From Apoda limacodes (Eukaryota > Arthropoda > Insecta > Lepidoptera > Limacodidae), in contig OX291552.1 of NCBI GenBank assembly GCA_946406115.1, positions 5,022,001-5,086,000 on the forward strand: a stretch of DNA of 64,000 bases, read 5' to 3'. The position numbers and the translations under genes are program-made. Below, in pieces: positions 1 to 15,100 of this stretch (position 1 is the first letter of the stretch; each line of letters starts with the position of its first letter). The notes beneath the pieces are model-generated. The model ran no database searches and was not told the origin of the DNA. It saw nothing but the letters and a program-made list of their open reading frames with translations.

Positions 1-119
1 ATATATAATGAACGACGTACAATTTGTAAATACATATGTATGTATACATACATAATTATGTAACAGAAACACTTAATATTGTCAACTCCATTTTCTTTTT
101 CAATCTGTTTAAGGTTTTG

Positions 120-490
120 TTAGTTTTGTTGATCTTCAGGAAGTGCGTTCCAGAGCCCTATGGCCTAAACTATGTATGAATTTTAGAAAAACAAGCGCAG
201 TCACGAGGTTTAGATGGAAAGCAGAAAACTGAAAAGAACGAAGCGAACGTTTGTAAAGAGAACTAATGAACTGAAATCGAGACTTCAAATAGCTTGGAGA
301 ATTAGGGTCGTTTAGAATAGAATACAGTGTGAAAAGAATTCTAGCGCTCTTGCGTTGGCAGATCGGCAGCCATTTAGGTTGTTTGCGGAATTTGGATATG
401 TGGCCATATTTACGTAGACGCAAGGTATACCGAATACAATTATTTTAGAGGCGGTCCAGTTTATTAAGAAACTCAGAATTTAAGTTTAAG
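120..490 (-). pseudogene. CR1/jockey-like LINE relic, C-terminal part of the reverse-transcriptase ORF
   Basis: Read on the minus strand, the block encodes a run resembling the region after the RT domain in insect CR1/jockey-like LINEs: a 'LNKLDRL' segment, 'LRKYGHISKFRKQ', 'KWLPICQRKSARIL', then 'LNDPNSPSYLKSRFQF'. One in-frame stop follows 'LDRL' near 450, and the frame decays to the left near 136. No RT catalytic motif is present, so this is a 5'-truncated dead copy. It matches the family I associate with the RT fragment at 11847-12330. Identification rests on remembered family features, not on a search. Confidence 0.55.
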
Positions 491-2400
491 TGTGTGCTAC
501 ACGTTAGTGGACAGATGAAAAATACCACAATAAATGTTTAGTATGTGTGGTGTTGGTTATTGAGCCATTTAGGAGTTTCACGTCTCTTACTAAACCGGAT
601 TTTATTTTATGTTGTTTTACTATAGAAGTTGTTACAATCGTTTACATTTTGAAGCAAGCTTGCATGTGTTGCCGTTTTTACGATGGAACAAAATCAACAA
701 AAAACACGTTTGTGGACCGGACATCCCATATTCATTTTTTATTTTTGTGATTTTTTATTATTTGTTAGGAAACCCGCCACAATAACACATATTATGTAAA
801 TTTATATATATATATATATATATGTATAAAGACGTCATTAACTTAATTATTTTTAACCGAACCGTCATTCCGTTCCAAATATAACACATTTTACTCACAA
901 AACAGTAATTGCTAACCTGTTTATTTTGTGAAATATGCATTTTCTTTTATTTAACGACAAAAACTGTTTTAAACTTATTTACTTTATTTTATTACCTTTG
1001 TATTTTTTGCCTGTATATTTAAAATTTACATACAATAATTTTCAAACCGTCTGTCATTCAATTATTAAGCTAGCCGTCGACATATTATTTGTGAAAACTA
1101 ACAGTGTTTAGTTAAACAAGTGTTAATATTATAAACAAGTGTTAATATTATAAACAAGTGTTAATATTACAAACAAAAAAAAGCTTTTTATTATACAACC
1201 ATTACACGAAATCAATTTATTATTTATTAAGTCAACTTGTTTATCTTTGTGTTTGTGTGTTTGTTTATTTTGTTCATCAGGATTAAGGAAAAACATTGGG
1301 CCGATGGCAAATTTTAATAAAAAAGTAAACATTTATGTGCGTACCTCCATTCAAAACACATTTTTTTTATTGGTTTATGGTTAAAACAATGTGAACATTT
1401 GGAGTTATTGATAATAGCGTAAACTTCATGATAAAACAACAAATCACAAAAATGGAGAAGTCTACGTACGTACGTATTCTATTGTTGTACGTATGAGTCC
1501 GACTTGCACCTGTCCGGTTTTTACCCTACTGACCCAGAAGGAGGGTAATGTTCTCACGCGTATGTATGAATATGGCTATGTCCGTTCCATTGTGACCTCC
1601 TGAAGCCTAAAAACTTTGTAAATGGCTGGACCGATTTCAATAAATGAGGTCTCCCATAAAAGGCATTCATATCCCGACTGTGATAGGGTATGGAATAGTC
1701 AAAAGAAAAGTAAGAAAAAAAAAACGACTTGGCGCTAGTGTTCCTCGAAGCGTTATACTGACAGCTCCTAATATATGACAGTTCTCGCCCGTTAGAGACG
1801 TGCAAACACGTACGTGGTATAAATACAGTGAGAAGAAATCAAATGGGTGACTTAAGGGCTGCAAAACATTTTAGTGCTCCTAAGCCCGGTTTAAGGGTAC
1901 TCTAGAGGGTTATGTGAAGAAGGATGGAGATGCAGAAGTATACTCGTAGGCGTTTGTATCGGAAAATGTCCAGCATTACCAGAACATTTACAACATGGGC
2001 TGGTAAAATATTTTCAAGAAATGGACCAACGGTTTTATGGCTTCCGATTGAAGGACATCAAGTAGATGGCGTATCAACTGGCTATGAGAAATCACCTGAA
2101 ACCTGAACTCTTTTAAGATCGTCAAAAAAAATTTTTTTACACACAGAGAGTGTTATAGTGTGAAAAGGATTACCGTAGTACAACATCAAGGTCTCATCAG
2201 TACAAAGGGCAAAAGCAAGTTGGTGCATTTACATCTTTCGAAAAAGGAAAACTGATCGCTATAGATACTTATATAATTATAGTTATAATCCTAAACTAAG
2301 GTTGAATACCTACATTTAATTAATAAGTGCAATTACAGTCGTGATTGGAACCTATTTTTTTTGTAATATTTATAAAATAGGCCATAAATAGGGACCTATG
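491..2400. other. Upstream non-coding sequence, no gene recognised
   Basis: AT-rich sequence with a short TA run near 804-825, a direct triplication of a word containing 'acaagtgttaatatta' near 1116-1168, and a few words typical of dispersed repeats near 1495-1540. Open frames here are short and resemble no family I know. Confidence 0.4.
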
Positions 2401-2427
2401 ATGGGTGCGACTATGATGGGCAGGGCG

Positions 2428-2460
2428 TTCCTAATATGAGATACTATCTCGTATTAGGAA
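2428..2460. repeat. Short hairpin, 16-bp arms
   Basis: TTCCTAATATGAGATA, one C, then the reverse complement with a single mismatch. It is an inverted repeat with almost no loop, about 550 bp upstream of the gene A start codon. Function unknown; it may be the remnant of a small transposable element. Confidence 0.6.
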
Positions 2461-3007
2461 CTCCTAGTATCTCAAATTAGTAGACCTTTTGTCAGACACA
2501 AGGTTTCTGATTTTATTTACTATATTCTATAAAACTAGGAACATATTTAACTAGGCGTAAAATAATCTATACCTTGAAAGACTATTGAATTTCGCATCGA
2601 ACAAAATATAAGATGTCTCCTAAGTGCGTTTTTTTTTGTGTTTACGTCCAAAAATAAAAATAGTATCTCATAATAGGCGTCTTCACCTTAGTTGTTATCC
2701 AAAAGTGAGTTCCGTCTACTTATATTTAAATATTTGGTATGTTTTAGGTGCTCTTATTTACTACTCTTTAGTTCTTGATGTTTTTGCAGTCGGGTTTTTT
2801 TTAACTAATTTACTAAACATCTTGAATGTAAGGTCATAGCTCATTTAGTTTTATTTTATTAGCACAACCGAAAACTACGCAAGAAAAAACTAGTATTATT
2901 CAAAACAAAAAAATAGCTCGAAACAAACCAGCGTTTGTAAACTAGTGAAGTGCAGTTTCCTTAAACATAAAGTGCAACTACGTTCGTATTAAAAATTAGA
3001 AATTAAT

Positions 3008-3196
3008 ATGATTCGTTTGGAGTTGGTCGTGTATGTGATCGTTACGGTTGCGTCAGCACAGGACAAAGGTCCCGTGGTGCAGGTCGCCCATGGCGCAGTT
3101 TTAGGCTCTTGGAAATTATCTACTGGTGGAAGGCGATATGGAAGTTTCCGTGGAATTCCTTACGCAAGTCCACCGATTCACGAACATCGGTTTCAG
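3008..3196 (+). CDS. Gene A exon 1: signal peptide and N-terminal strand
   Basis: ATG at 3008, 63 codons, donor gtaagg, phase 0. The hydrophobic stretch [14 protein letters not shown] follows the start, and mature sequence beginning DKGPVVQV matches gene B's SKDPIVRI in position. No in-frame upstream ATG extends the signal peptide plausibly. Confidence 0.9.
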
Positions 3197-6100
3197 GTAA
3201 GGGCATCGTCCTTTTCAGGGTCGGTTAACTTTTGAACGAATATCGAATAAGGTTTTATAATATTTTGTGACCAGTTTACTTACTTTGTGTTTAAGTAGGT
3301 TCAGGAAATCTGTGAAGTGGGAAGTTTAATGAGGGATTATAAATTCAACGAGCGAGGAATTTGCCGCAAGGATTTGCTTCAAACACATTTCTATCGATTC
3401 CCCTTCACCCGGAATCGAACTAAATAGTTTAGAAAAAAATTTAGAAGTTTTTTTTACAAAAATTCATCCTCCTGTACAAGAACCTTGTCTGGGTCGTTTT
3501 TGCTCAGTAATATGAGTATATAAATAATTGCAGTAATTATAGTGTGACCTCCAAAGTGTAACAACAAATAATAAAAAAACTGGTTGCCTGTAAAGTCGGT
3601 ATACGGGCGAAAGTTTTACGTGACAATGATTTTATGTCTGTCTCTCTCGCTCTTAGGCGGGCGCGTGCCTCTCACTCGCTCTCATTGTGAGCGCATAACG
3701 TGAGCGGAGCGTAACGCAGTTTCTTGAAGTGTCACCCGGCAAACCAATTTATAAGACGTTGTCACGTCAAAAACCGGCCAAGTGTGAGACGCGCTTGCGT
3801 CATTACAGTCATAAATTACCGTGTTAACGCCATTTAGTATGATATCCAGATTATGAAGAGAAACAGGAAAGGGTCAGGGAAAAAACAGCAGTTTGAATGA
3901 ATATTATAGTTGAATGAATAGTTTTCATGTGTTATGGACATTTGTAGTCACAGAGATAGTCTGTTTTAAAAATTAGTTTGAGAATATTTTTTTCTATTTC
4001 AGAATTTATATACATGAAGATTATTATTGCATCTTTAAAAAACAGTTGTTTAGCGATAAAAAAACAAACCGCTAGACCGATTTTGTTCAAACACTTTTTA
4101 GATCCAAGTCATGTCGTGGCGTATCAATAGATATGATAACGAGACATATTGGTCCATTGGTTTTTGAGATATCGATGGGCAAAAAAAGCTAACACACACA
4201 CAGACATAACTCTAACACTCTCTTACTCTTAACAATATTTACGTTCAAATTCAGGCGCAGCGTTTAAACTTAATAGTAACACATATGCAGTGATCATAGT
4301 GTGTGCAATGTACGTAGAGCGCTGCGTGGTGGTGCTAGTAAGGCCTAAGTTTACCGACCAAGTATTATTTTTTTGTAATCGCATTGTTAAACTGCAACAG
4401 CTGTTTAAACGGGGTGCTGGAATTTTACTGTTCACAATGGACTTCTGACGACCGATTTCGTAATTAAGCGTTTTTGAATGAAAGAGTGAACCATATCATG
4501 CGACTTAATTGACGATGTATGCATACAAGTTTGAGTAATCATTTATAAACCACATTATACTTCATGGCAATATTATACATTATACAATGATTTTGGGAAG
4601 TAAAGTAAAGTTGGTTAATTCATTTGAATCTTAGACTACATAATTTTGATATCCGACATTTAGTATTTGTTTGTTTACTTTTACTACAAAAAAACTATGC
4701 GGCCTTTGTGTATTGTGTAATGTTTATGAGTAAGGAACAAAAAACAAGAGCCCTAAACTTTTAATGACAAAAAAAGATCTTTGTCGTGCTACCTAGTTGC
4801 AAGATAATAACTAAAGAGTTGTCAAATATAAAACAACTAATGCCACAACAAATGTTTTACGATATATATTCGTCGCGAGGCTTGCGGATGAATTTAATAC
4901 CTACTTTACTAGATGATTATAGCGATCACGACTGGGCAGATAACCCAAAACGTACATAATGTTATTTTTTAACGGAATACGTCCGTGCATTTATTGATAT
5001 AGTAGTTAAAATATTAACCAATTTTATCGTGGAGTTCAATTCATCAAAACAAAGTATAAATAAACTAAATAGCCGGGCTGCCCCACTTATTTCCAAATGA
5101 TCAATTATTATATTATTTACCTATTTTCTACAATTGAACTACATATCTATACCTAATTTATGTCAAATAAAGTATCCCTATAGAAAAATAAAGTATTTAA
5201 TTAACCTCTCCAAGCCTGGTTAAGTTAAACAGCTAATTGTTGTAGTTAATCAATGTGTTTTGGGTGGAGAACAAAAAAAAAGGTTAACAGATTGTTTAAA
5301 CAATAGTTCGTGTTTAAACGACCCGTCACATTTCAATGAACTTGGGCCTAAGAATGTTAACTTCAATACAAGCCTCGGTCACAAATTTTTAACGCAAAAT
5401 GCTGTGCGTATTACTGCCGCCTAGCCGTCCGCCCCCGCATCGACGATGAAGACTCCTCTAGTTGCGATCTGTTTGGTGGACGACACCCGCTTCCCCACCG
5501 CACCGCCTCACCGCAACGATGTATAACCGTTTGGCGAGAATTGACATACCAACAAATAATAAAGCCGGCTAAATGTGAAACGAGCCCGAGCCATGTACCA
5601 TCTTAAATCATCGTTACATTGCACTCTAGTTATTTTTAAGCAAAACAGTAACATATTTGTTTGTTGGTATTCAAAGTCAAGCAACTTGGTCAGTAATTGG
5701 ATGGGTCACCGCTTAGCGGCACACTTTTTGTTTTTGTTTGTGTTTGTGAATTGCGTAAATGGTGGCAGATACGGTTCCCTCGGTGTCTCGACTCGCACTT
5801 GTCCGGTTTTTTAATTAACAACATTTGCGAAGTCTCATCAACCTTCAAAGACAAAGCACCTAAAGTACGGTTGTTTTGGTTAATTAATCGCTCAAATTTA
5901 CCAACTAGTATTTGCCTGTGGGTCCATCCGCGCTAAATTCGGGAATTGGTGTGAGATTACAACGGCAAATCCTTGATTATTGTAAGAAAGTCGGCATATC
6001 AAGTACATTATAAATAACTTAAAAGTAATATATTGAAATGTATTTAATAAATAATAATAGTGATGTTCATAGGACAGCCGTGTTCGTAAGCCACTTACCA

Positions 6101-9100
6101 TATAAAACCAATACCGGTAGTAATAACAGAAATAAGCGATCATAAGCATTGGGCAAAGTGGCACATAACCACGGCTATCCTGCGAACAGCACTATGAATA
6201 TTTTTGAAATAGGTACATAATATTACGCGTAAGTTATTTATTTCATAACCCTACTAGTTCTAGGTGTAGGCAAAAAAAAAACGAAAATCGATGTAGAGTT
6301 TAGCCGTTTGGCTCACAGGTACTTTAGGGCCAAACAATAATTTTGAGCCGCGGTTCCTTAAAATATTTTATTAAAGATTGCGGACTTTACATACGTCTTT
6401 TTTTTGACGTATGCAGGTTTCCTGACGATGTGTTCCTTTACCGCTAAGTAAGTGGTGTGAATAATCAATGTACTTGAGAAATTAAGACTGAGTCATGAAA
6501 ACACTCAGGATACTTGGTAAAATCGACAATCCTGCGCCCATAAATAATGAATATACTTTATGCATACCAATTTCCGATTAAAGTATTATTTTGTTTTATA
6601 CTTTTTAGACCGTGATTTTCCAGAAGTCGGGTTTTTAGTTTTTGAACCTATTTATTATTATTTTAATGTTATAATTTCGTGATAAAGTATTTGCAGAGCC
6701 GCTTGAAATTTTTTGATTTAGGTTTTATTGTTTTCCATGTACCAAGGTTAAATACTAAACTTACACATATGTTTCGAAATTTGAAAAAGACATCTTAACT
6801 TAGCCAATTCCTTAAGAGAGCGAGTGAGTCATAAGGATTTTTTAATAACTTATTATGATTCAAGGTAAAAACAAATCATCCAACTAAAGACTCGGGTCTG
6901 CTGAGGGCCACATAGGCCAGTCCCTTAGCGAACAGTGACTTCCCTTAAGACTGCAATATAGGCTAGACAACGTAAATAAGCCGTTATTGTTGTGAAAATT
7001 TTGTAGCTACTATTGTTAGGCTTATTCGAAAGGATTAAAAAAAAAAACGAGTTGCACTCCGGGAGTGCCGGCAGAAGTGAAAACCTTTACACACGATTCG
7101 CGCTTAACACTCAAATATGTCACAAGACATGTCTTTGACATTGTCAAGAAATAATAATGTTTGTTTATTTACTTTTTTGACGTAGTATATTTGACATCGC
7201 AATCTGTCATAGAATTAAAATTCCATATCCAACCTCCCTGTACTACTCATAATCGCGAATACTAAAAATAAAAATTATAATAGGCGTGGCATTACGGTTT
7301 CCGTCTTACGAATTTCCACGATTAGGACACGTGACCTAACGCGAGTTTATCATTTTTTACCCATACCAAAAAAAGTGCACAACGCCGCTAAATAAGTTTC
7401 ACTACAAAAAAAAAAAAAAATGGGGGGGGGGGGGGACGTTAAGCCATCGAAATATGTAAGCGGTAAGGCACCCCCACGAGAAAAACACATATAATAGAAA
7501 AAAAATAAAAATTATAATAGGCGTGGCATTACGGTTTCCGTCTTACGAATTTCCACGATTAGGACACGTGACCTGACGCGAGTTTATCATTTTTTACCCA
7601 TACCAAAACAAGTGCACAACGCCGCTAAAGAAGTTTTCACTTCAAAAATATTGTCATAAATATTGTTTTTGTGTAGTACATTACTTTAAAGAATGATTTT
7701 ATTTATTGTATTGAATGCAATAAAAAATCTGTAAGTTACCATTGTTTCAACACTTGTGTAAGTTTTTACTGTGTATTAATGTAGATCATCCAAATTTAAG
7801 AAAGTGGCAATTTGTTTCGGCATTGTTCCAAATTTTTTTATGCCAATGGGTTGGCTAGTGCATTTTCCATTTTGGTAATTTTGAAAAAATCTATTAGACA
7901 TCGCTGTTGTTGAACGAAGCGCTTCGTATTTCTTGACTATGTCGTAAAAAGGCCGCTGTATTGTGAACGATCTTGGAATTTTATTTTTTGTGTTTTTGAC
8001 CTGGACAAGAAGAACCCGCTCAGGGTTCCCGACATCATTAGTTGAGATGTTTGCACCATTTATGCCGAATATTAATACAACCTGAAAAGAGATAAAAACA
8101 GCGTACAATACACCTATATTGTAAAGAAATAAGAAAGTGGAAGAAGTTAATAACAATAATTTAGATTCAACTGACCTTTGTCGCTAAATATTGGTAATCC
8201 GGAGCTTCTTTTAGGAACTTCTTGACATTGCCAGCCGAAAATACTTTCAACTTTTTTCTCACACTTGAGCATCTTTTTCGAAATGCCAGCAAGTTGGAGT
8301 ATGACTTGATACAAATTTTAGCATTAAATAGTAGCACCACAATGAGCTTGACTTATATTTTTGAGAACGTTCCAAGAAATAGGCTAGAAACACACTTTCT
8401 GAAAATGAATTTGCATCTTTGCTTGTTTTCCATAAGATGAAATTTTGATACGCTTCTAAGTATCTAACGGTCGATTTTTCGGGAAAGAGGCTTAGAGTAG
8501 CCTTTTTCGCTGCCTTTGAAACTTCTGGCGGTGTCGAATTAATAAATTCATCATAACTTGACGACATTAACAAATAAAAACAAAACAGCGAAAACAAACA
8601 GCGCGCTGAATCATTTTTATTTGTTCACAAATTAGCGTTGCGCGCACAAAGCAAAGGCACAAAAACAGCCAGTATTGCTAATAAAGTAAATTAGTATTTT
8701 TGTGTTTTGTTACAGATAAATGGTTGTAATTTATGGTCAAAATTAAAGAATTAAATGATTATTTATTATATTTTATCTCCCAAAGTTAATTTTATGTTAA
8801 CCAGTTTTCTGACATAAAAACTCTTTGCTAAGATTTAAAAAGTACCGTTCGTTTTAGACGGAGCATCTTGATAATCCGTGCGTTTTAACTTATTAAAAAG
8901 AAACTCGTGCGTTTTACATTACAATGACGTACAAGTACGTAATGAGATACAATATTATTAACGGTAACATTTTGGGTTTAATCTTTCCTCATCATAACCT
9001 AACAAAGGGGATATTCTCTGCCGAGCCGATTCCTAATCTGTCAAATTCACTATAAGGAGTAGGAAAACATGACACGACGACACAATCGGGTATTAACTAT

Positions 9101-12100
9101 CGCAAAATATATACGTTATAATTATTATATATGTAGGTATTTTGGGTTGGTTTATAGTAAGACGTGATCTTAGAAATTTATTTTCAATATTGTTAACTTT
9201 TCCATGTGGATACATAAATATGAAATATGCTAATTAAGCCCATTCATTTGATACTAATCACAGCATTATAAATTTTTTTTCACTACATGACTTTATGTCC
9301 TCTAGATGGCGCATATTCAATTAATATGACGTCTATGAATTAATATGATACTCAGCGAACGGTCAAGATGCTTCCAACGATACCTCATTTGTCATAAGTA
9401 GTTTAGAAGTTATAAAAAGATTCACCTCCTTTTGTTTCGCCGCCGCCGTAGTCTGGTAAAAACGCAGGAATTTCACCGAAATGTGCGGCAGACCTAATAA
9501 ATCCGATTACTGTTTTGTCATTGTATGCATTTGACAGAGAAAAAGTTGTTTAGGGCGCATTCGTTCTGGGATTAAGAGTTCCCACTTTTGATAACGCCAG
9601 TTTTGCCACCGTTTGTTTAGCTTTGAAACGTTACTAACAAAACTTTTGGTTACAAAAATTGCAAAACGAACGCTTGACGTACACACACTACCATAAACAA
9701 TGAATATGTATAGGCAGTTTGACAGATTAACACAAAAACCCCACCTCCAGACAGAATGGGTCTAAAGTTTCATTTTTCGGTGGCAAAAATAACAAAAACA
9801 TCGTAAACGAACGCATGACAGTTTGTCACAGATGATACTAAAAATTTTGATATTTTTGATACCAATGCTAAACGAACGCATACAGGTGGCAAAAGTAATG
9901 AAAATAATGATTCTGCATCCCAGAACGAACGCGCCCTTAAAGTTTTAATTTTTAGGGTTTTAATTTAATATCCTAAATCCTACCCTGGACTATCAAATGC
10001 AAAAAGAATAAATAAATTAGCGCGTTTAAACAAACAAACAAACTCCTTAGCTTTATTATATTAGTATATCTAGGTATAACATAAATGATAAACAAGGGTT
10101 ATCGTTCTCTCATGTGACCGTAAATATGCAATATCAAAGGACATGGTCAGTTTCTTTGTGTTTATAGACTCCGAGTGTTGTAATCTGTCCTATGGACTGC
10201 GCAATAGGCGAACGAAGTTGGCCATACTTTAGAAAGAGACAAAAATCACCAGTGTACTCTTTCTCATAGGCAAGACACCATACGTTCGCTTCGTCTCTGT
10301 TACACGTTTGCGGCCATTTGTCTTTTTCAGCGGGCTTTGAAATGCGCTGTCTAGTTCTCTATATCCATGGTTTAGACTCATACTTAAAAAAACCGATCAA
10401 GTGCGAGTCGGACTCGCACCGAGGGTTCCGTAAAAGGTAAACTGTGTTGAAGGACAACTTAACTTTGCCGTTGGACAATTATTACCGTTAGTTAATATTT
10501 TTTGTGATTACGGTTATTAGATTTTTTCCTTTATGTGTGCTACATGGCATTGCTTCTTGCCAATTTTCATGATTCTAGTTCAACGGGAAGTGCCCCATAG
10601 GTTTCGATTTATTTGTTTCACTATATGCGCTACAAATAACCGTAGATTAGGCATATTTTTATTGCATCGACTTAGAAGCTTAATTTTTTACAACTTAAGA
10701 TGAACTTAGACTTTAATTTTACCTTAATACCTCGACGCGTTCTTGAGTAGAAGGGTCTTGTCAGACAGACGGACAAATCTTTTTTTTAATGTGTTATAAC
10801 TACAAATTAATTTAGAATTTTCCTATATTTGTGATGAAGAGATATAGAGTTAGGGCGTGTAGAGTGAGAAGCTTGGCTCTAAATGAGATCTGATAACTTT
10901 TTTACAGTGCGAGTCATATGGTCTCGTCTTGGCAACATTCTATTTGAATATGTTATTGTTCGGATTTTACTTCTTTTTGTAAGTTGCATATGACAATATT
11001 TTTTATTTCCTTAGTGCCTTTTATCATAGACCACTCTCTATTTGTGCCCTTTTTCTTTGTTGGTTTACTGTTTATAATAAGCGATAGAATACTACTATAA
11101 GCGATACTTGGCTCCTTTATGTGATTATATTCGAATATAGCTGACTGTTGTGCTTTTATACTACAGATATAGTCATAAGGCAAACAAACACCTTGCAAAT
11201 TAGCATCTCTAGAGAGATACCAGAGCTACCTAAGCCTGCCCACAAGAGAACGTGGATGACTCAATTTCAATAAAAACATTATTCAAACTTAGCTCTTGAC
11301 TTTTAGGTATGGTGATAGCATACACGACACACGTTGGAAACTATTCACGGTGAACGAATGCTCTATTGATAATTTCAAATTTCGTACATCGCGCGAACCT
11401 GCGTGCCAGCATATTACACCTTACACCCAACGCTCTCCGCTCTATCTCTATGACACCATGACGTCAGTAAAATCTTCCGTGTCACAATGGCCCAAGTATT
11501 TGAACTGTGTGACCTTTTGCAAGTGAGTTCCATTTAGTACTACTGATAACTAAGACCGTTATTTAAAATTATTTCAACTTTTCTTGCTTTATTTTCATTA
11601 CACGAATTCTGAAGCCTGACGAAAACCCAATAAATACTTTTATACCCTAGTTTAAGGGGTTGAGGGATGATTTTTTTTAATTGTAATAATAAGTATGTAT
11701 ACTTGTATAATTTTTAGATCTCTAGCATGAAATTAGGTTTGTATGGGAAAACTCATACTAATTTAAGGGATGGTTTAATGAAAATCCTAAAATATTATTT
11801 CAGCTAATTTTGTAATTTATAATTTTTATAATAAAAGCTTTTTATTATGGTTACGTACCAAGCTAAAGCTAAATTTAAGCTAGATCCTTCTGTAAATAAT
11901 GCAGAAAAATACAAACTCTTGAGAAATCGCTGCCATAGGTTGTGTAGAGATGCACAACGACACCATATCGACACTAATGTCGAAGACGGTGATCGAAATT
12001 GGATTTTAGTTATGCTTTTAACACCGTTGATTTTGATATATTACTAAGTATTTTACGCTCTCTTAACATATCTCCTGCAGTGATCGAGTGGTTTTGAAGT

Positions 12101-15100
12101 TACTTGTGTGGCTTTCGACAACGCATCCGGTTAGAAACTTAAGTTTTTGACTGGAGCACAACTACTGCCGGGGTGCCACAAGGTTGCGTGTTGTGTCCTC
12201 TGCTATTTGATATCTTCATCAATACTGTAACTCTCAAATTATCTTCTCTGTACCACCTATATGCAGACGATCTTCAAATGTATACTCGTGCGTCTGGTGA
12301 AAACACAAGCAATTGTGGATATCTAACAAACTTCTTCTTCTTCAAAACAATTTTCATTTGTAGAATTTATAAAGCCTTATTATCGTGATTTTAAGACGTT
12401 TTACGTTTAGATTTGGATATGCATTTGTTAGTAAATTATGTGGTTCTTCAAGAAGGAAGTGATTTGAGTTTTAGTGGTTTTGGCGTAGCAAGCGTTCATA
12501 GCCTAAAGTTCAAAATCTGGGGGGCTGTATGCTTGTTTGAAATCTTAGAGGTATCGAAAATGGGGTCACAATCGGTAAAGATATCGCGTATCATGTACAC
12601 ATTACACACATCGAGTTTCACGTTAGACTAAACCGACGATTTCGATGGTATCTAATAATCGGTACACACTTAACAGCCAATATTTTGGAAACTACTATAC
12701 AGATTTTGATAAAAACTTGCACTCAGTTAAACGATACTAAATCCAATACGAATTATTGCAACTTGATTACTTGTTTCTGAGAAAGACGTGGAGAAACATA
12801 CATAAATACACTTATGAAATTTCGCACATCTGCTTAGAAGCCCACGTAGACTAAAATATACCTACAAATATTGTGAGAACTTCCTTTTTTAAGTCGGTTA
12901 AAAAAATTGATTAGTAGACTCTTATTAGAAAAAAATAAAACTCTAAATTATTTTTAAATACAAAGTGTACCTACTTACTAGGAATCTTTGATCAATAATA
13001 ATTATAAAAGGCGGCGGCTGAAGAATTTTATGCCGTTTTTTTCCTTCAGAACGCCTTTATTTTCCGGAACGGTAGTAAATTTTTGCCAGATTTAGTTTTT
13101 ATGAGCGGTTGCCCAAGCCAAGGTTCGTGTCCAGGACACCCTTGTGCAAACCGCCCAACTTTTGACAGCAGAGTGCAAGCAGCACCGCAGCAAAAGTTAG
13201 TTCGCGTGTAACTGTTTAACGGACGTAAAGTTAGCACAAAACTCTGTAACTCAAAAATATAAAAGCAGCAAATTTTAAAAAGTTAGCAGAACACAAACGA
13301 AAAAAATGGGATTTAGAAAAAACCTACACAGGATAGCCGCTAATTTGCCGTGATTTATCCGTGAAAAAAAAAAATTTGCCGCTTTTATATTTTTTGAGTT
13401 ACAGAGTTTTCTGCTAACTTTACATAAAGTTAGCAGAACACTTACGAATAAAATGGGATTTAGAGGAAACCAAATACCTACATAGGAATTTGCCGCTAAT
13501 TTGCCGTGATTTATCCGTGAGAAAATAAATTTTTTCGCTTTTATACATTTATTGTTATAGGGTTTTTTCTTTTTTTACGTTTTAGTAGGCAACTAACGAA
13601 AAAATGGGATTTAGAGAGAATCAGCTTTTATATTTTTTACACGAAGTGCAATAATTTGGTTAAATTGTACGCTAAAAAACTTACGTTTAGTCCCGAGAGC
13701 GACAACGCAAGCGGAGCCTTTGAGCGTTGGGCGCTATATGGGCTGAGGCTCCTTCAGAGTCTCGCCCCAAAGAGCCCGCTGAAGCAGTAATGGCTGCAAC
13801 AGCCAACTACATAGTTAGTCAAAAATATTACGCTTCGTAAGAGATGGCACGAAATGTTGGTAACTCAGAACAATAACTTGGCCATATTATAGATGCATTC
13901 AAGAAATAGGATCGTTCAATTTTTACATTTGGGTGCAAAACATGACAAAAATTTAATGAGCGAGATAAAGTATTATGAGATCAGTTGAAGTACATTTAGG
14001 GTTCTGTACCCGAAGGGTAATAAGGAATAAGGTCCGTTCGTCCGTCTGTCACCAGGCTGTATCTCATTAACCGTGATAGTTAGACACTTTAAAATTTTCA
14101 CAAAAGATGTATTTTTGTTGCCGCTATAACAACAAATAATAAAAAATAGAATAAAATATATATTTAAGGGGGCTCCCATACAACAATTTATAATAATTAA
14201 TTTTGATAATAATTATAATAATTTTTTTGCTCGATATTGATATCGGCAACAGGTAGACGATTCGCGCGTCCGGTTATTTAGTTAATGAGGTGCTTCATAC
14301 GTCTAAACCCCGTAATGGGACTTTGCGCGTGCGAGGGGTTAAAATATGCACAGAATATTTAGTTATATAGTCACTCTGAAAATCAATAATTAAATTAAAA
14401 TAAAACAAATATTTAAGGGGGGCTCCCATAAAACAAACGTGATTTTATTTGCCATTTTTATAGATAATGGTACGGAACCCTTCGTGCGCGATTCCGACTC
14501 GCACTTGGCCGATTTTTTTATATAGTATAGGATCTAAAACTATCGTAGACTTACGATTAGTCTGGTCTGATTAGTGATACCGCTTTAGGAAAAACTAAAT
14601 CCCTAGACGGTTATCAAAAAGTTTTGACAATATTAGCATTTGTGCTAATTATTCCGAAATTGGAATAGTTAGCGGCTAATTTAAACACAATTTCATACAA
14701 AATAAAGCAGTTTTTGACATTACCAAGTTGTGAAAACTCAGTGAACATTGATTTAACATTTATAATTGTAACAAATATGGCTGCCAACTTCATTTGAATT
14801 TGGATTTGGATTGTGTCAATATCGGAAAACTTGATTTAATACTTGGCCTGAGATTTTTTTAACGTACAATTGGATAATAATAACTCATCCATGTTTAGTC
14901 GATTTTCGAATGCTCCACCAATTTGAATTATGATGTTTGTGTCAGGTCAGTGATGTCAGCATGAAAATTCTATTTTGTACACGAAAACGAGACAAAATAC
15001 TTAAAAATGAAAGAATAGGATACGAACTAATATTGTTATACTTATTTTATAGTAGCTGTAAAATATCATGGCCCAAGGTCTAACTACTTCATTCATTTTT

